Source of the DNA: Trichuris trichiura
Taxonomy: Eukaryota > Nematoda > Enoplea > Trichinellida > Trichuridae
DNA: 64,000 bases
Reading direction: 5' to 3'
Assembly: GCA_037903355.1 (NCBI GenBank)
Contig: JBAJFE010000014.1
Location: 5,270,001 to 5,334,000, forward strand
Part shown: piece after piece, positions 1-12,391 of the stretch
Layout of the letters: each line of letters opens with the position of its first letter
Numbering within the stretch: the first letter of the stretch is position 1
Position numbers and translations under genes: made by a program
Notes under the pieces: generated by a model
Told to the model about the DNA's origin: nothing
Databases searched by the model: none
What the model saw: only the letters and a program-made list of their open reading frames with translations

Positions 1-1048
1 ATAACGAAACTTCGCGACGAAGTCTTCCAAGATGTCGACAGGAACCTCGTTAGATTCGCTTCATAAGATTTTCTGGGAGATCTTATGACGCAGCTTGAAC
101 TTCTAGATCCAACCGCTAGATGATTGGAAACTTGTCAACCCGAATTGCACGGCGAATCTTCTAGCAACTTCCAGGATCATTGGGCCAGAAATCCTTGTAT
201 TAACTTTTCTCATTTGCTTAATCTAACTTAACGCTGCTTCATTGACTTAGTCGAAAGAGGTTCTTCTCCTCCTTTATCGCCGCGAGTCTTCGCTTTTCTT
301 TCACACCTTCCCAGGTACTCACGTTTACGTTTCTTGATGTTGCTAACGATAGTTTTGCTGACATGAAACCGTTCCACTGTCTTCCTTTGACTGCTGGGTT
401 CGAGAAAGTGGATAAGATCCACTTTTTCCTTCAGTGCCAACTCTCTCTCCATTTTTTCCGTTCGGCAGCAGTGCAAACTGTCACCAGCTTGGCAGCTGTT
501 ACTGCGTAAGCCGGAGTACCTCTACTCGTAAAGGCATGTTAAAGCCACCTCTCGCACCGGTGCAGCAAAACGAATGAATAGAATTGAGCTCCACATGAAC
601 GAACACAATTTGGCTCGATTCATCACATTTCGCGCCACGGGAAAATGCTCTCGACACCTAGGTGGGAGGTAGTGTAAACGAAAAAACGCGCAAACTGCGC
701 CGGCAAGCATGAAAGAAGCATCGTCAAAGCGACGGAACCAGTTCTGTTTTCAGGAATCTCCAATGCATGGTAATGAAAACTTCGCTATGTGTTGTAATAG
801 ATAGCATATTCAAGCACTGACGGTTAACAGCTGCTACCGACTGACACAGAGCAAACTTAAGTGGCCAACTTACAGAGAGCAAAATAGCACTGGGTGGATA
901 TACCACGTCACGGCTAAAGCGATTAATTTCCCACTCGCGGAGGTGGTCAACGTACAAAGGTTGTCCTTGCGCTTATTAACGTGCAGACCAGCCAACTTGT
1001 CAAAATTCTATCAACTTAGGGAGGTGGTTGATTTTGGAAGTTCTACTG
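1..1048 (-). mobile_element. Tigger/JRK-like (pogo) DNA transposon relic, copy 1
   Basis: The element runs off the left edge of the window. Codons at 476-228 (minus) encode a psq-type helix-turn-helix with the string KVDLIHFLEPSSQRK followed by a basic KKRKRE patch, as at the N-terminus of Tigger/JRK transposases. Positions 1-200 correspond to the region just downstream, which is broken by stops. The same DNA recurs at about 33430-34507 in the same orientation with scattered substitutions. The outer end, near 1013-1048, reads GGAGGTGGTTGATTTTGGAA and finishes ...CTACTG; it resembles the end of the second copy, as expected for a pogo-type terminal repeat. No intact transposase remains, so this is a dead copy. 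Confidence 0.7.
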
Positions 1049-1778
1049 CATTTTGAAATGACCGCTGCTGTAGGGTACCAACCTTCCACTTGACCATTTA
1101 CGTATAGCTTACTTTGATACGAAGGAAGAACACTTTCCGATTGTATAAACACATTGCGACCTCAGGAATCCAAAAACCGTGAAGAACATTACCGTTCCGT
1201 CATGAACATCTCAACTGATTAATGTTTGACGCCTTGCTCTTCCTCGCCGTTTCTGGGGACCCACGAAGGACCTAGTCACGAAAGTGATTAATGTTGTCAG
1301 TAAAACTAGCGACTAGCAGCAAAAACGTTGCAGCGACGGGTGCTTCTATCCACAGGCATAATGAAACCCTGTTTTATTACCATTTTATTATTACTATCCT
1401 TATTTATCATTGCCAATGCCACCATTATTTAACCAACATGCTCCCTTAACTCTCTGCTGATCCGACGAAAAAGGGTACCATTTTGAAAAAAACGGAGCGG
1501 CCATCATTTGCGCAAATGTGGTGGCACGTAGCGGTTTTGAGTTTTGGTCTCCTCGGGTTTTGGCGGCTGAGAGGAACATATGCCCAAATAAGTTTGTTCA
1601 TCCGCAACCTTATTGCTGTCTGAATTAAGACCAGATGACCTCGGTTCCTGCGAAGGCATCCATACATTTGTCTGAGCAGTGCTAGGGCATGGTTTCGGCG
1701 TCCTATAAAAGCAAGCTGTGGTCTATATTGAGAGACTGATTTTGAATAACGATTGCTAAAATAAGTGACAGATCATAA
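1049..1778. other. Intergenic, nothing recognised
   Basis: About 730 bp between the transposon end and the CDV3 stop codon. It has only short chance ORFs, with an AT-rich stretch near 1370-1430. It should contain the CDV3 3' UTR. Confidence 0.5.
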
Positions 1779-2547
1779 TTACGTTTTTTTCTTGTCTATT
1801 TCTGCTTTATAGATATCATCTGCGTCAGATAGACTGGGAAATTCGTCAGCGCTGGTCAAGTTAACCTCCTTCGCTACGCGGGTTGCCAAATGAGCCTTTA
1901 ACGCAGGTGGTACATACGCTCTTGACTTTCTTTCCTCAGTAACTTCATCAACTTGCTCATCTGCTGTTTTCTTCAGGCTTTCTTAAACAGAAACCACTTA
2001 AAAGTACAAACAAGGACTGTGATATCTACCTTCCCCTTCTCCAACCTTCCAAGCTTTTTGTTTGGATAATCCATCTTCATTTGCTTCGTCGTCGCCGTCG
2101 TCAATGCTTCCGTTGTCTGTTTCCAGGTCTTTCAGACTCGGAAGGTTAAACTCAGGATTTTCGTCTTCCTCAATCCACTCCGAGTCGCCCTAAACAATAA
2201 AATTGATAAGTCAGGTCTAAATCTGAAAGATACGCTCGGTTGCTACTAAAGTTGAATCAACTTTCGAAAGCAAAGTAGTCATCTACATGATTAATGAACT
2301 ACACGTCACCATGAGAAACAAAATCATGCATCTGGTAAATTTAGTCTATCTTACAAACCTCATTCAACAGTTCCACACTGCGATCTACATTACTCTGTTT
2401 CCATTCATCTTCCATAATGACAAAATTCTCCTGCTCCTGAACGGCTTGCTCCAGTTGACGTCCAAGAATGTCAGGTGTCTGGGCACCCATTTTTTTTGCT
2501 GCTACTTTCTTCTTTGATTTGAAAAAGCTTTCAATTTCGTCCGCCAT
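1779..2547 (-). CDS. CDV3: CDV3 homologue
   Basis: Small cytosolic protein of the CDV3 family (carnitine deficiency-associated gene, molecular function poorly known). Three exons fit: 2547-2359, 2189-2030 and 1981-1779, with introns of 169 and 48 bp, giving 552 nt and 183 aa. Family signs are an N-terminal MADEIESFFKSKKK (an acidic/aromatic FF followed by lysines), a DEWK motif at about residue 48, an acidic middle, a proline motif SRAYVPPAL and the conserved DEFPSLSDADD near the C-terminus, which ends in lysines (EIDKKKT). The first donor is GAG|GTTTGT, chosen because it alone keeps the acidic exon 2 in frame; the second is GAAG|GTAGAT. Mammalian CDV3 is longer, so this is a compact invertebrate form. 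The protein is highly charged and probably disordered. Confidence 0.85.
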
Positions 2548-3664
2548 CAGAGAATATTAACGACAAAATTTTCTTATACCTATCGCAGAACAAATTCTTC
2601 AATTACACTTTGCTATACCAGGAAAAAAAGAGTTTAAGACAAAGTCTTAGATAAACCCGAAAAAAGCTATCCACTTACCACAATGAAGCCTCTTAGAGGT
2701 AAGCGAAGTCATGCACACCTAAAACCATTACAATGTTTTATAAGCTTTCTTTCTTATGAGCACATGTCAAGAGAAAACATAAAACAAACCATTTCCGAAA
2801 GTTTCGCATCAGTTTAAGTGCAAGTGAGCACAAACTAGCCATTACCAGATAAACGAGTAAACAGCATGCAAAGCACGCGTTACAAATCCCTATTCAAACA
2901 ATACGTAACGGAATGTAAAACAGAACGTTAAAGCAAAACTGCAAAAACATTCCTACAAGAAGGAAAAAATGAACTGCATCTGAAGAAATTAAAAACTGTT
3001 TATCTAAAGAAATTCGGCAAACCTAACATACGCAGTAACACAAGATGCTTTGGTAATTCCACTGAGCACAAGTCGTAGCGCGCAGCAACCTGACACGACA
3101 TCGCATTCTGCACAAAATTTCGCGTTACAGCTACCATTGTACACATACAGTAAGGTAGTAAAACTTGCAAGCTATTACAAAGATTGAGGTGGAAGCAAAA
3201 AAACTGATAAATTGTTATTATTTCCAAGATATGCTAGCGGTAGACCGCTTGAAAAAACGTAAAGTTAACTCACTTGCTTCATGTCAGCGAGACACCAATG
3301 CCCATTTCGCATCACAGATTTGATTCCAAGTTACCGTAAACACCTGTTTGTCAGTAAAAATATCCGAAGCAACATTTAATGTGTTTAGGCTACTTGCTTT
3401 AAAACGCTGCGTGGACGGTTTAGATGCTTCAAAAGTTTCAACAAGAGCAACTGTGCTGTTGTGTAGCCCAACTAATGTTCTCCAGTTGGAAACAGAATCT
3501 ACGCAAGGTCAGGCCAGATAACAGTGCCTCATGAACTGATCCGACAGCGTGCTTAAATCTAAATGTATTTTACTAGGTTACATTTGACTACTTGCTTAGT
3601 TAAGTTGGATCAACGTCGACTGATTTAGCTGGCTTACGCCTTTTTAAAATTAAGTACCTATGTT
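2548..3664. other. Intergenic, nothing recognised
   Basis: Presumed upstream region of CDV3. It is AT-rich with only short ORFs on either strand. I see no RNA gene and no repeat with identifiable ends. Confidence 0.5.
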
Positions 3665-3772
3665 CATCTCTACTTCATACGGTATGTATTCTTGCCCGTT
3701 GATGGGTTCTGAAATTAAACCGAAGCAAATGCCCTACCAACGGATGGATACATACCGTATGAAGTAGAGATG
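3665..3772. repeat. Short inverted-repeat MITE sharing a core with 12113-12391
   Basis: Two perfect 24-bp arms at 3665-3688 and 3749-3772, built around CTACTTCATACGGTATGTA, face each other across about 60 bp. The interior contains TTGCCCGTTGATGG, a near copy of TTCTGAAAT and ACCGAAGCAAATG, the same blocks as in the larger foldback at 12113-12391, so both belong to one non-autonomous family. Confidence 0.7.
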
Positions 3773-5403
3773 AAAATCCATTGCCCCGTTAAGAAACACC
3801 CCGTGTTTAAGTACCTATGAAGTTAAACTTCATCAGTGTGGAAAGATGTGCTAATAACGTACAGGGAGACCATCGTATCAGCAAGTACTAAGTTGCAAGG
3901 CTGACAGTTAGTAATACTTAACACTCCTAACTACCAATGTATGGCATTTTGGTAGGTACGTGACCATTCAGCTTGGCTGATCTTGTGCAATTGAATTTTA
4001 ATTACAAAATCAATTCACGGAACTTAGCTGCCGATTTGTGTGGTTTTGCTGTAACTGTAAAGTTATGATTTTTCGCACAGCCTCAGATCGTTGGTGAAAT
4101 TTTGCAAGTCGACAGCAAAGCCCGGTGAGCAACTGAAATTAAAATTGGTCTCCTAGCGCCGCAGATTGTTGCAAGATGCCGCTGTGTAAACGTCCCTGCA
4201 TCGAAACAGCTACACCAAGATCGCCTGGGTATATACGAAGGGGCAACGTTTTATCGGGTGCGTAGTGTATGGTGCAACGTTTCGCCGACAAAACGTTTTG
4301 ACAGCGCAGCGTCAAGGCATGGGAAAATGTTTTTCCGGCCATGGTTTGACCGAGATACATTGCCATTAGTTAACCATTGCTGGTGCAAGCCCGTTGATTC
4401 ATCACCGTTGTTAGTTCGCCTACCTACCCCTTTCTTCATTCCAAGTAAAATTGACAGGTTGGCCAAAAATAATTGCTGCTTTCAAACTCTCGCGCCTACA
4501 TTTGCAAATAAAATTTTCTTAACAACGTTTTGCAATTGTATGATCTCTATATGGGCAGATACCGTTTGTTACATTCAGAGGACCACGAAAAACTTGAATA
4601 TCATTGTCACCACAAGTTACCCCGTGAATAACCGTCGGTTACAGCAAGTGACCGTCAAATCTTCAGCACCTGTCGGATTGTAGGTGCCCATTCATGACTA
4701 ATTATTTGCATGAGGGCACCAACAACCTTACAAGGGCACAGAAGGTGACTGATCACACTGTCAGTAATCCTTGTCGCACTAATAAAACTGATCGCTTAGG
4801 GTACCTCGGGTACTACGGCGTTTCTGGCTAACAGCACTTTAACTGCAACACCGTTTGTTGAAGTACATGAGTAGCAAAGCTTTTGGGACAACTTTATACA
4901 GTTTTCAGTGTTAAACATATGCAACTGAAATGTTACGGTACGGAATGCAGGTAAGCGCTGTGATGTAGAAGACGCCAAAGGGGAGAAGAAAAAGTCCGCT
5001 TAGTTGTTCCAGTCGCAGAAGTGGAGTAGCGCGCCGTTGTTCTGTGTACGTACGCTGTTTTGACCGTTGCCATGCATATCTGCTATCACCATTACTGTCG
5101 AGTGGTAGTAAAATTTATGGGTTTTCTTAGAACCTCGTAAACATACAGTAGTTCATGAAAATAAACAACGAAAATCAGTTGCAGCGAAACATCGGTAATC
5201 AAGTGGACTGAAGCGAACATAACGTAATGACGTCAACTACGAAATTTTAAAAAACGGATTTTCGCACCGCAATCCCTCTGTTCCTTTCTTACGAACCATT
5301 AATAACCCGAGGAGCATTTTAAAGAACTTTCACTAGCACTATCTAAGGTGGGTCGAGCTATTTGAACTAACTTTTTCCTCAACTTTGTTCGTCTCGTAAT
5401 TCT
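3773..5403. other. Intergenic, nothing recognised
   Basis: Only short overlapping ORFs. The 141-codon plus-strand ORF at 4258-4683 is the longest; it resembles no family I know and overlaps open frames on the other strand, so I treat it as chance. Confidence 0.4.
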
Positions 5404-5697
5404 CATATTGAAAAATGTCTTTATTACGGATTGTCTCCCGTTGTGAATATAACAAAGAGATCTTAACTCTTCTTCCGGAGCTTTCGGGTTCTTTCGCGAC
5501 CCGTCTTCAGCGGTGAAATTATGTGAAATTAAAAGACACATAATTTCACCGCTGAAGACGGGTCGCGAAAGAACCCGAAAGCTCCGGAAGAAGAGTTAAG
5601 ATCTCTTTGTTATTTTCACAACGGGAGACAATCCGTAATAAAGACATTTTTCAATATGAAAACTCACACTCCCGTACAAAAACATCATGTTTTCAAG
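5404..5697. repeat. Palindromic hairpin-core element A
   Basis: Long near-perfect inverted repeat spanning 5404-5658 (arms about 120 bp, centre near 5531), followed by an asymmetric tail ending ACTCCCGTACAAAAAC and CATGTTTTCAAG at 5667-5697. Each arm carries CCGCTGAAGACGGGTC, a short loop, then ACCCGAAAGCTCCGG. The same core and the same CCCGTAC tail recur in the elements at 14299, 24265, 41559 and 43785. Confidence 0.85.
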
Positions 5698-8600
5698 TCT
5701 CGTAATTCTGCACCTACCGCAGCCAGCGCCCATACACCGCATAGACTTGTCTGGAGTGATATAATCACCATTCGAAAGTCTGGTTTGTATCCATTCACTT
5801 TTACAACACCGTTAGTCCAAATGAAGAAATCGGTGCACCTCCTCTCTAATACCCAGTTCCCGTTAGCAGAACTCGACTGTAATGTCTTGGCAACTCGACC
5901 AGCACATGAGGTGTATGGTGGTGCGCAGGCGCAACCGGATCCCTGGATGAAACAAGTCAGGACGGCAACGTAGGACTTGCAACAGTGGTTAGCTCCCAGC
6001 CATGTAGTTGTGGGAATGCTAATGGCACTTCTGCAATGCCTCTTCCAGCTTCACCATCTAGCCCGCGAACCGTCCGGGTTCCATGGGGTCGGCATTGGCG
6101 CCTCGCAGGAGCAGCACGTCAGCCGGCGAATAACGCGGTTATCCAGCAGGAATACCAGCTCAGAGGACTCATCCACAACTGCCCAAAGTGCGCCCGATAG
6201 CGGCATTACGGCAGCAACAGGGTGTAGTGCGATGGGAATCGCATGGTGGTGGACTACTGCGAGTTGGCGGCTCCACCGGAGCACTTTTGCGTGTAGGTGC
6301 GCAGCGTTAACGCGAATTAACGGGTAGGTGAGCGGTGCGAACGTGATAAGGACAACATAGCCCAACGGGCTTTGTAAAGCGGCTTATTGGCAAGGCGGAT
6401 CATCCGAAAGACGAAAGGCGGGAACAGTTTCATCCTGCCGTAGGATAACTGACTCAGTAATGCGGAGAGCACTCGTCCAATGGGAGATCGTCGACGCGAC
6501 GCCATTTTCAAAAGTTGCAATATGATCAATGGGCATGAGGTTGGAAACTCCGGCGATGGAGCCTGCAATGCGGAAACAACGGATTCCCATTGTTTAACCG
6601 CAGGACACAACGGGGGCCGCGAAACGTGCTGTATGCGCTGTTCGCAACATAAAGCAATGCGCCCATGGCATAAACACTGACCACGGTAAAGTTTACTTTA
6701 TAAAGCTAAGGAAGCAGATGTCAAAGTTTAAATGAAACTCTCGTTCGTTCAGTATGCTTCATCATTACGTGAATGCCTTTACCAAAGGAGTTTCACATTG
6801 AAAGGCTCCATCTGCTTATGCCTACCATGTTTTGTACACTCGACGTGCAAACGCCCACGAACGCGAATGAAGTAACAATAGCGACAGCGAAGTTGCAGGA
6901 CGCGTTTGACCTTATAGCCTTCGGCAATATCCAAGTTAACTGATGGTGGCTTCAGCAATGGTTTCAGTAGCCGAGTTGACAGGTGTCCGAAGCTCCAGGT
7001 CCGTTGGGAATAAATTAATCGAAACAGCGACATTGGCTCAAATAGAACTGTAGCCGTAAGCAGAAAAATAAGCAATTGATCAACTAACAAGAACGCTACG
7101 ATTTTCTTCGTTAAGATACTTTTAGGTAAGGTGTTCTGTAGACATAATAATGTTTTCAGGATGATAATGCTGCGCGTAAAGAAGGTTTTTCAGACTGCTG
7201 TAATGGCTTGAAAAATTGATTGGATTTTCTGCGTCATATTACCTCACTGAGAATCATAACAAGCAATTCCTGACAGGCAAAACTATTTCATAAGTACAGC
7301 AGGTATAGCTTTATGGATGACCGCTTAATGCGCGCAGAACATTTGTCCTATTCATGCCATTCAGATGAAAATCTTTCCATCATGCAAGATTGCAGTTGAA
7401 AAGAATTGAAACCGCTCATTTTATACATGCAACGCGCTCATGTTGACGCACCCTTCACAATGACGCACGTAGTTTGGCTCGTGAACAATGACCTTAAGTT
7501 CACGATGCTCTATGCGGTGACAATGAGTCATGTGGTTTCTGCTCTGATTTTGATTCCTGATTTCCTACTGCATGTCTGCAACTATACTACATTTTTCTTT
7601 GGCTTGCTATACCCTGTCGCGATAAAATTGCAAACAACCAATGGTATAGATACGTGGGGGCAGTACGTTTTGTCGCATACGGTTTGACGCGTATAGTTCG
7701 ATGCGTCGTCCGTAATCATGGAATCTGCTGTCTCGCTTCTATCATCAGCGGATAGTCTTCCATTGGTTCAAGGCAGCGTGCATTCCTTGTCGCTAGCCAT
7801 TTTTAGAACGTTTCCTATGGGGGTTTTTAGTTGTCACGCTGAACTCTCTTGAGATTTTCTTATTTGTTTTGTTGTTTTTCTAAGCAACCTTTGCGGTTAA
7901 ACCCCTTTCTTCAAACACCGTTTACTGATATTAACGAAATTCGCGGAGCTTTTGGGTATAGTGGTGACCCGTCATCAGCGCAATGGGTGCTGCTCACTGG
8001 GTCGGTTTTCGTGTTTGGAATCCATTTCATCCGATCAGCTTTGGTAGGGACCGCAGCTGTTAGTTCTATCTTGAGCCAGGAAGCCTTGGTCCCGCCTCGT
8101 CAGTCAGACGGTGGAGCGAACGCCGAAACGACCTACGGCGATAGCGACATCCCAGCAAATGGGCGACAAAGAACGAACAAACAAAAAAAGCGATACGCCC
8201 GTCTATTTTAAACGGGATGAATTTTAAACTCTCTTCTTCTCGGTTTCTCTGCCTTCTTTGTTTTGTCCTATCTCATTGCGGCACCTCTCCTCCTCAGAGC
8301 TTATTTTCCGTGCGATACGTTTCCATCATATACATTTCCACTGGTCTAAAACTATGAAGTTTATCAAATGATTGTTGCTAGTGCACAATCTTTTTTCTGT
8401 ACATCCCACGGAGCATTGTGCTTCCTCGCCTATGTTCCCAAGCAGTCCTTCAGGTTAAGCTTTTGTTTTCATGCCAGCACGTTTCCTCACTACCTCCATT
8501 CGGCGCGGTTTGTTTCCAGGGGCGCCTTTTCAGGGTCTGTAACCATACTTTCTGATGTGCATGTGTGAGCATTTTCAGTGGCGCGCGATTGTCTCATACG

Positions 8601-10429
8601 CCGGTATATCCGCATTAACGCAGCTCATTGGAAAGGAACGCTACTGAAGGTACAAACTTGCAAACGTGCGATCGAACGTAAACGGTAGTTTCGCCGAAAC
8701 TTACGGCCATAGACCATGAAAACGTACCCTGCGGAAGCACAATGCATAGCAAGCAAGCAGCATGAAAACGTAATGGCATGAAAACGAAACAGCCTGCGAA
8801 ACAAAACCCTTAGAAACAGCTGGCGAAACATAATGGATGCTCAGATGTACCAAAAGAAGATTGGCCACTGGCGACAGTCATCTAATAAAAAATATGTCGT
8901 CACATGGCAACTAGTGAAATGTGCCGGGTGGAAACGTACCGTACGGAAGGGAAACCTTGAAGAAACTTACTAGCAGGAGAACTAAAGCGCCTCAGAGAGG
9001 AAACATTAGAAACATCACTAGCGAAGCACAATGCACGCTGGCCTGAACCAAACGAGGGTTGTACATTGACGACATTAATGAGTCCCACAGCAGATTTAAT
9101 TAGTACCAACTGCCTGGGCACCGTACCTTACGCGCTGAACAGTATACGGCGAACTGATCACGCTTTTTCATTGCAGTAGTTTTATTATGACTGACTCCTG
9201 CTCGTTGGATTGCTCTGTTGCTTTACCATCATTTGTTTCTGTCGATTGACCTAGCTCATATTCCCCTTTCGTTAGCGCTTCATTTATGTTTGTTCTGGAC
9301 AAATCGCGTTGAACATTGTTAATTGTAACCTGTTCGTCTTGTATAGTCCTGGCAAGCAAATCACGACAGGGGTAACCAATCGGTTTTCCATGGGGTCGGC
9401 TTAGGCGGTATAGCTTAGAAGAAGTTATGGTAATGGATGCTGAACCACTGTTCCTAACTTCCACGGACGAGGGAAGAGATATGCGCAAGGAGAGGGACGG
9501 TGTGCGATTGCTTTGCTTTGTGCTGGAGCAGTGAGGCTTTGCTGCTGATATAGTCGCTGCGACCTGTAGGAGTTGACGAATTGAACATTTTTTCTTTGTT
9601 TTCGTACGCTACTACAACAAAAATTGCACGTGCGTTGGCGATATTCTGAGAACGGCGCGTTTCGGTTCTTGGCAGAACGCAAAGTTTCTTCGGTACTTCG
9701 CGTTTGGTTTCGCGGTACTGGTCTCCCCTTGCTTATTGTATAACCAAAATCAGCACTAATGGCCTTTTAAGAATACCTCATCTGCTGTTTAGGTCCTCTC
9801 GGTTTTCATGTTTTGATTAAGGTGTTTTTCTAAGTGTCTTCCTCATAAGTTTCAAAAGTCACTCATTGCCGAAATAAGTTTTTTTGGGCAAGACTAAAGT
9901 ATAGCGACGTTAGGGCTTGCTTCGCGGTGAAGGAGTCAGGGGCAGGTGACGTCATATCTCCACTACGACGAACAAAAGAACGTACGTCAATTTCTGCCTG
10001 TCTGGTAGCGGTGGGTACAACGGGGGAACAAATCTACTCACGGGGCATGGTAACGTTGACCTGCGAGAAAGATAGCATGATCTCGAAGGCACTGTGTGCA
10101 ACGATTGAGGAATGCAAACTGATACATCAGTATGGGTATTTCGGTTATGCGTATCAGTAAAATAAACATTTGGCCTGTTGCCAACAGTATGACAGGTTAT
10201 TTCGCTGCCTAGCTGCTTGCATTCGCCCTGTCATGTACAGTCGCAACTTTCGTTGGTTGCTTGTTCCCTTACTCTTCCGCATGTATAGTAAAGCAGGCCG
10301 TTGCGGTTCTTCCACGTAGCGTGGTTTAGAAGGCAGACAGATTCTAGACCTAGCACGCTAAGTCTGCACTGATTACAATTTGCACTTTTTTTATAAGGTA
10401 GAAGTTGTTGTTGAAAAAAGTGGACTCTG
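5698..10429. other. 4.7 kb without a recognisable gene
   Basis: Several overlapping ORFs of 60-120 codons exist on both strands, but none shows a domain I recognise and none has exon-like neighbours. Positions 5990-6680 are clearly more GC-rich than their surroundings and have open frames on both strands, which could be old transposon coding sequence. 8600-9160 has purine-rich imperfect repeats of GCATGAAAACG. Confidence 0.4.
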
Positions 10430-11110
10430 CAATGGCACAAGGGAATAAGGTCGACGTTAGAAGTCAGCTCACATCGAAAAAATCGCTGGAAAAGAACATG
10501 GAGAGTTTTGGAGAGACTTTCAGTTCGTGATGGAACTTTACGGCTTACTTGACACCGTCGATGGGACAAAGAAGTGCCCTATTTGCAACAGCTGTCACTG
10601 CTAGAGCTGCGGACGAGCTGGACAAGTTTAAGAAAAAGGATAGGTAAGCCAAACGATTGATAAGGAAAATATCCATAAATTAGACGTTAAAAAAGCCAAA
10701 GAAATATGAGTCATGTTTCTTTGCCTACTTCAATTCATGAACAAAACAGCGGTTATCTTGAATGCATTGGTAGACCGCAACGAATGCTTCATCATTTACG
10801 TGGAAATGCAGAAGCAGTTGGAAAAGATGTTGCTGTTACGCATCACGTCCATGACTCTGCCGAACATAGAACGGTGCGGCAAGTCCGGGAGGCGGCGCCT
10901 CCAGACGAGCAAGAAATGTTAGAGCTAACCGAACGCCTGCGGAGGAATTCGACAAATCAGACCAGGATAGAGCAGGTTCCGCTCTGAAGTTTGCGACTGA
11001 AGTAGACAGATGGAAATATATTTGAAATGCGACTAAAACGATGAAGGGAGGCTGTTCCTGTTCAGACGTTGAAAACGTGGAAGACATGGCAAAAGACTCC
11101 AAACCATCGT
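10430..11110 (+). pseudogene. Possible sorting-nexin (SNX4-like BAR) coding relic
   Basis: Two overlapping plus-strand frames together read like the helical BAR region of sorting nexins. One frame (10713-10922) gives LVDRNECFIIYVEMQKQLEK and SMTLPNIERCGKSG; the other (10706-10987) continues with DEQEMLELTERLRRN; the first frame then resumes with ALKFATEVDRWKY near 11000. The order matches SNX4, where a helical segment is followed by an MT(T/L)-x-x-FG-like linker, an EQ...LEE.. segment and an (I/V)(E/D)RWK/ERFK motif. At least one frameshift and one stop interrupt it. This rests on pattern memory alone. A real gene with introns, or chance, cannot be excluded. An upstream ATG ORF from 10434 ends in a stop. 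Confidence 0.3.
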
Positions 11111-11464
11111 CTTAATACGGAAACGAACAAAGGAATTGGAAGTAGGGTTTCCAAAGCAGGTTATATTGCGTCAACATTAACAGGTGTCACCTGAAGCGTA
11201 AATCTATAACAGCGCAGCCGCAGCGCATATGACGATGCCCCGTGAATTCTTTTCGAAGTAGGTACCGTTTGTGTCGTCCGAAGAGGTAAACGTTAGCGGT
11301 GGGCGAACGATTTGAACTATTGGTGGAAGTACGCATTAGAAGAAAGTGGCTGCAAAGTCGCTCTCTCAAAATGCAGCATGTGCCCAAAATCTACATAAAC
11401 CTGTTTTCACAAACTGCTAGGGCTAAGCGCGGATGTAACTGGAGCCAAGTATGAATGAGTTTGC

Positions 11465-11860
11465 GCTGTAAATGTGATTGAAAAATTGCCATTACGGGGC
11501 ACTGTACTGATGACGAACTGTGGGCATTGCATACGCGTGTGAAAAAGTTGGCTATATTTGCAATGGTCGCCTGTTTTTTAAGGCTGGTTCTTTACAGCTG
11601 TGTGAAAAGAGATTAGTATTTATACATCAAAAACTTTAACCCTCTTCTGCATGGGGAAAACGGGGAACATCACTTCACAATTTCAACTAGCACTTAGAAA
11701 CAATCGCTGCAAAATGCGCTAAGAGAACTCAACAGAATACAACCAACGCAAGAAAACACGGGCAATTCATAGAAACGACAGACCAGCGCCAGCTGACACG
11801 CCCTAACGCAGTGGCCCTGGCAGACCATCAAAAGAGAAACCCAAACAAACTGAGAAAAGA
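11465..11860 (+). repeat. Dispersed repeat, copy 1 (inverse copy at 18046-18440)
   Basis: About 400 bp that reappear in reverse complement inside ELP2 intron 9, with roughly 80 percent identity by eye. Shared blocks include ACGCGTGTGAAAAAGTTGGC, AAGGCTGGTTCTTTACAGCT, GTATTTATACATCAAA and ACGCAGTGGCC. It holds a TATA-like TATTTATA. It could be an LTR or a SINE-like piece; I see no terminal repeats that settle it. Confidence 0.7.
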
Positions 11861-12112
11861 AAAGGTAGACGAATCTCAGGAGAACCATAGCAGTCGTGAT
11901 CAAATCCTCTCCGTTTTTGCCGGATCTCCGAGTGGAAATCGTGTGTCACGAGAACCTGTTTTCCCTATGAAAAATCAGAGGCGCCTTATGTCCTCCATAA
12001 CGCGCTCATTAAAACAGACAATGATGTCGAGGTCAGTGAAGCATGGACCGCTTTTATATATCAGACCAGGTATTGAACACCGGAGGCTTTCCAACGGGTC
12101 TATAGGTTTTCT

Positions 12113-12391
12113 TGATGGAGTTTCTTCCATATGGCTTTATCTCTTGCCTGTTGATGGTTTCTGAAATAACCGAAGCAAATGGGACCAACCTTATCCCGTT
12201 GTCCGCGATGATGGTACATTACCATCACCGCTGATGACAGGACAAGGTTGTTTCCGGGAGCTCTGAACGTGTTAGTTCGTTTTGAATTTTTCCTTAATAA
12301 TTGCTATCTATCCGTCGGTAGGGCATTTGCTTCGGCTATTTCAGAAACCATCAACGGGCAAGAAATAAAGCCGTAAAGAAGAAACTCCATC
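12113..12391. repeat. Foldback MITE (same family as 3665-3772)
   Basis: Inverted repeat of about 279 bp. The outer arms begin GATGGAGTTTCTTC and end GAAGAAACTCCATC, and both arms contain the CCGTTGATGGTTTCTGAAAT / ACCGAAGCAAATG blocks (the left arm reads CCTGTTGATGG). The middle includes ATGATGGTACATTACCATCA, a smaller hairpin. Confidence 0.75.

Noticed and set aside
4258..4683. 141-codon plus-strand ORF
   Set aside because: Two other open frames overlap it on the minus strand, no domain is visible, and there is no exon context.
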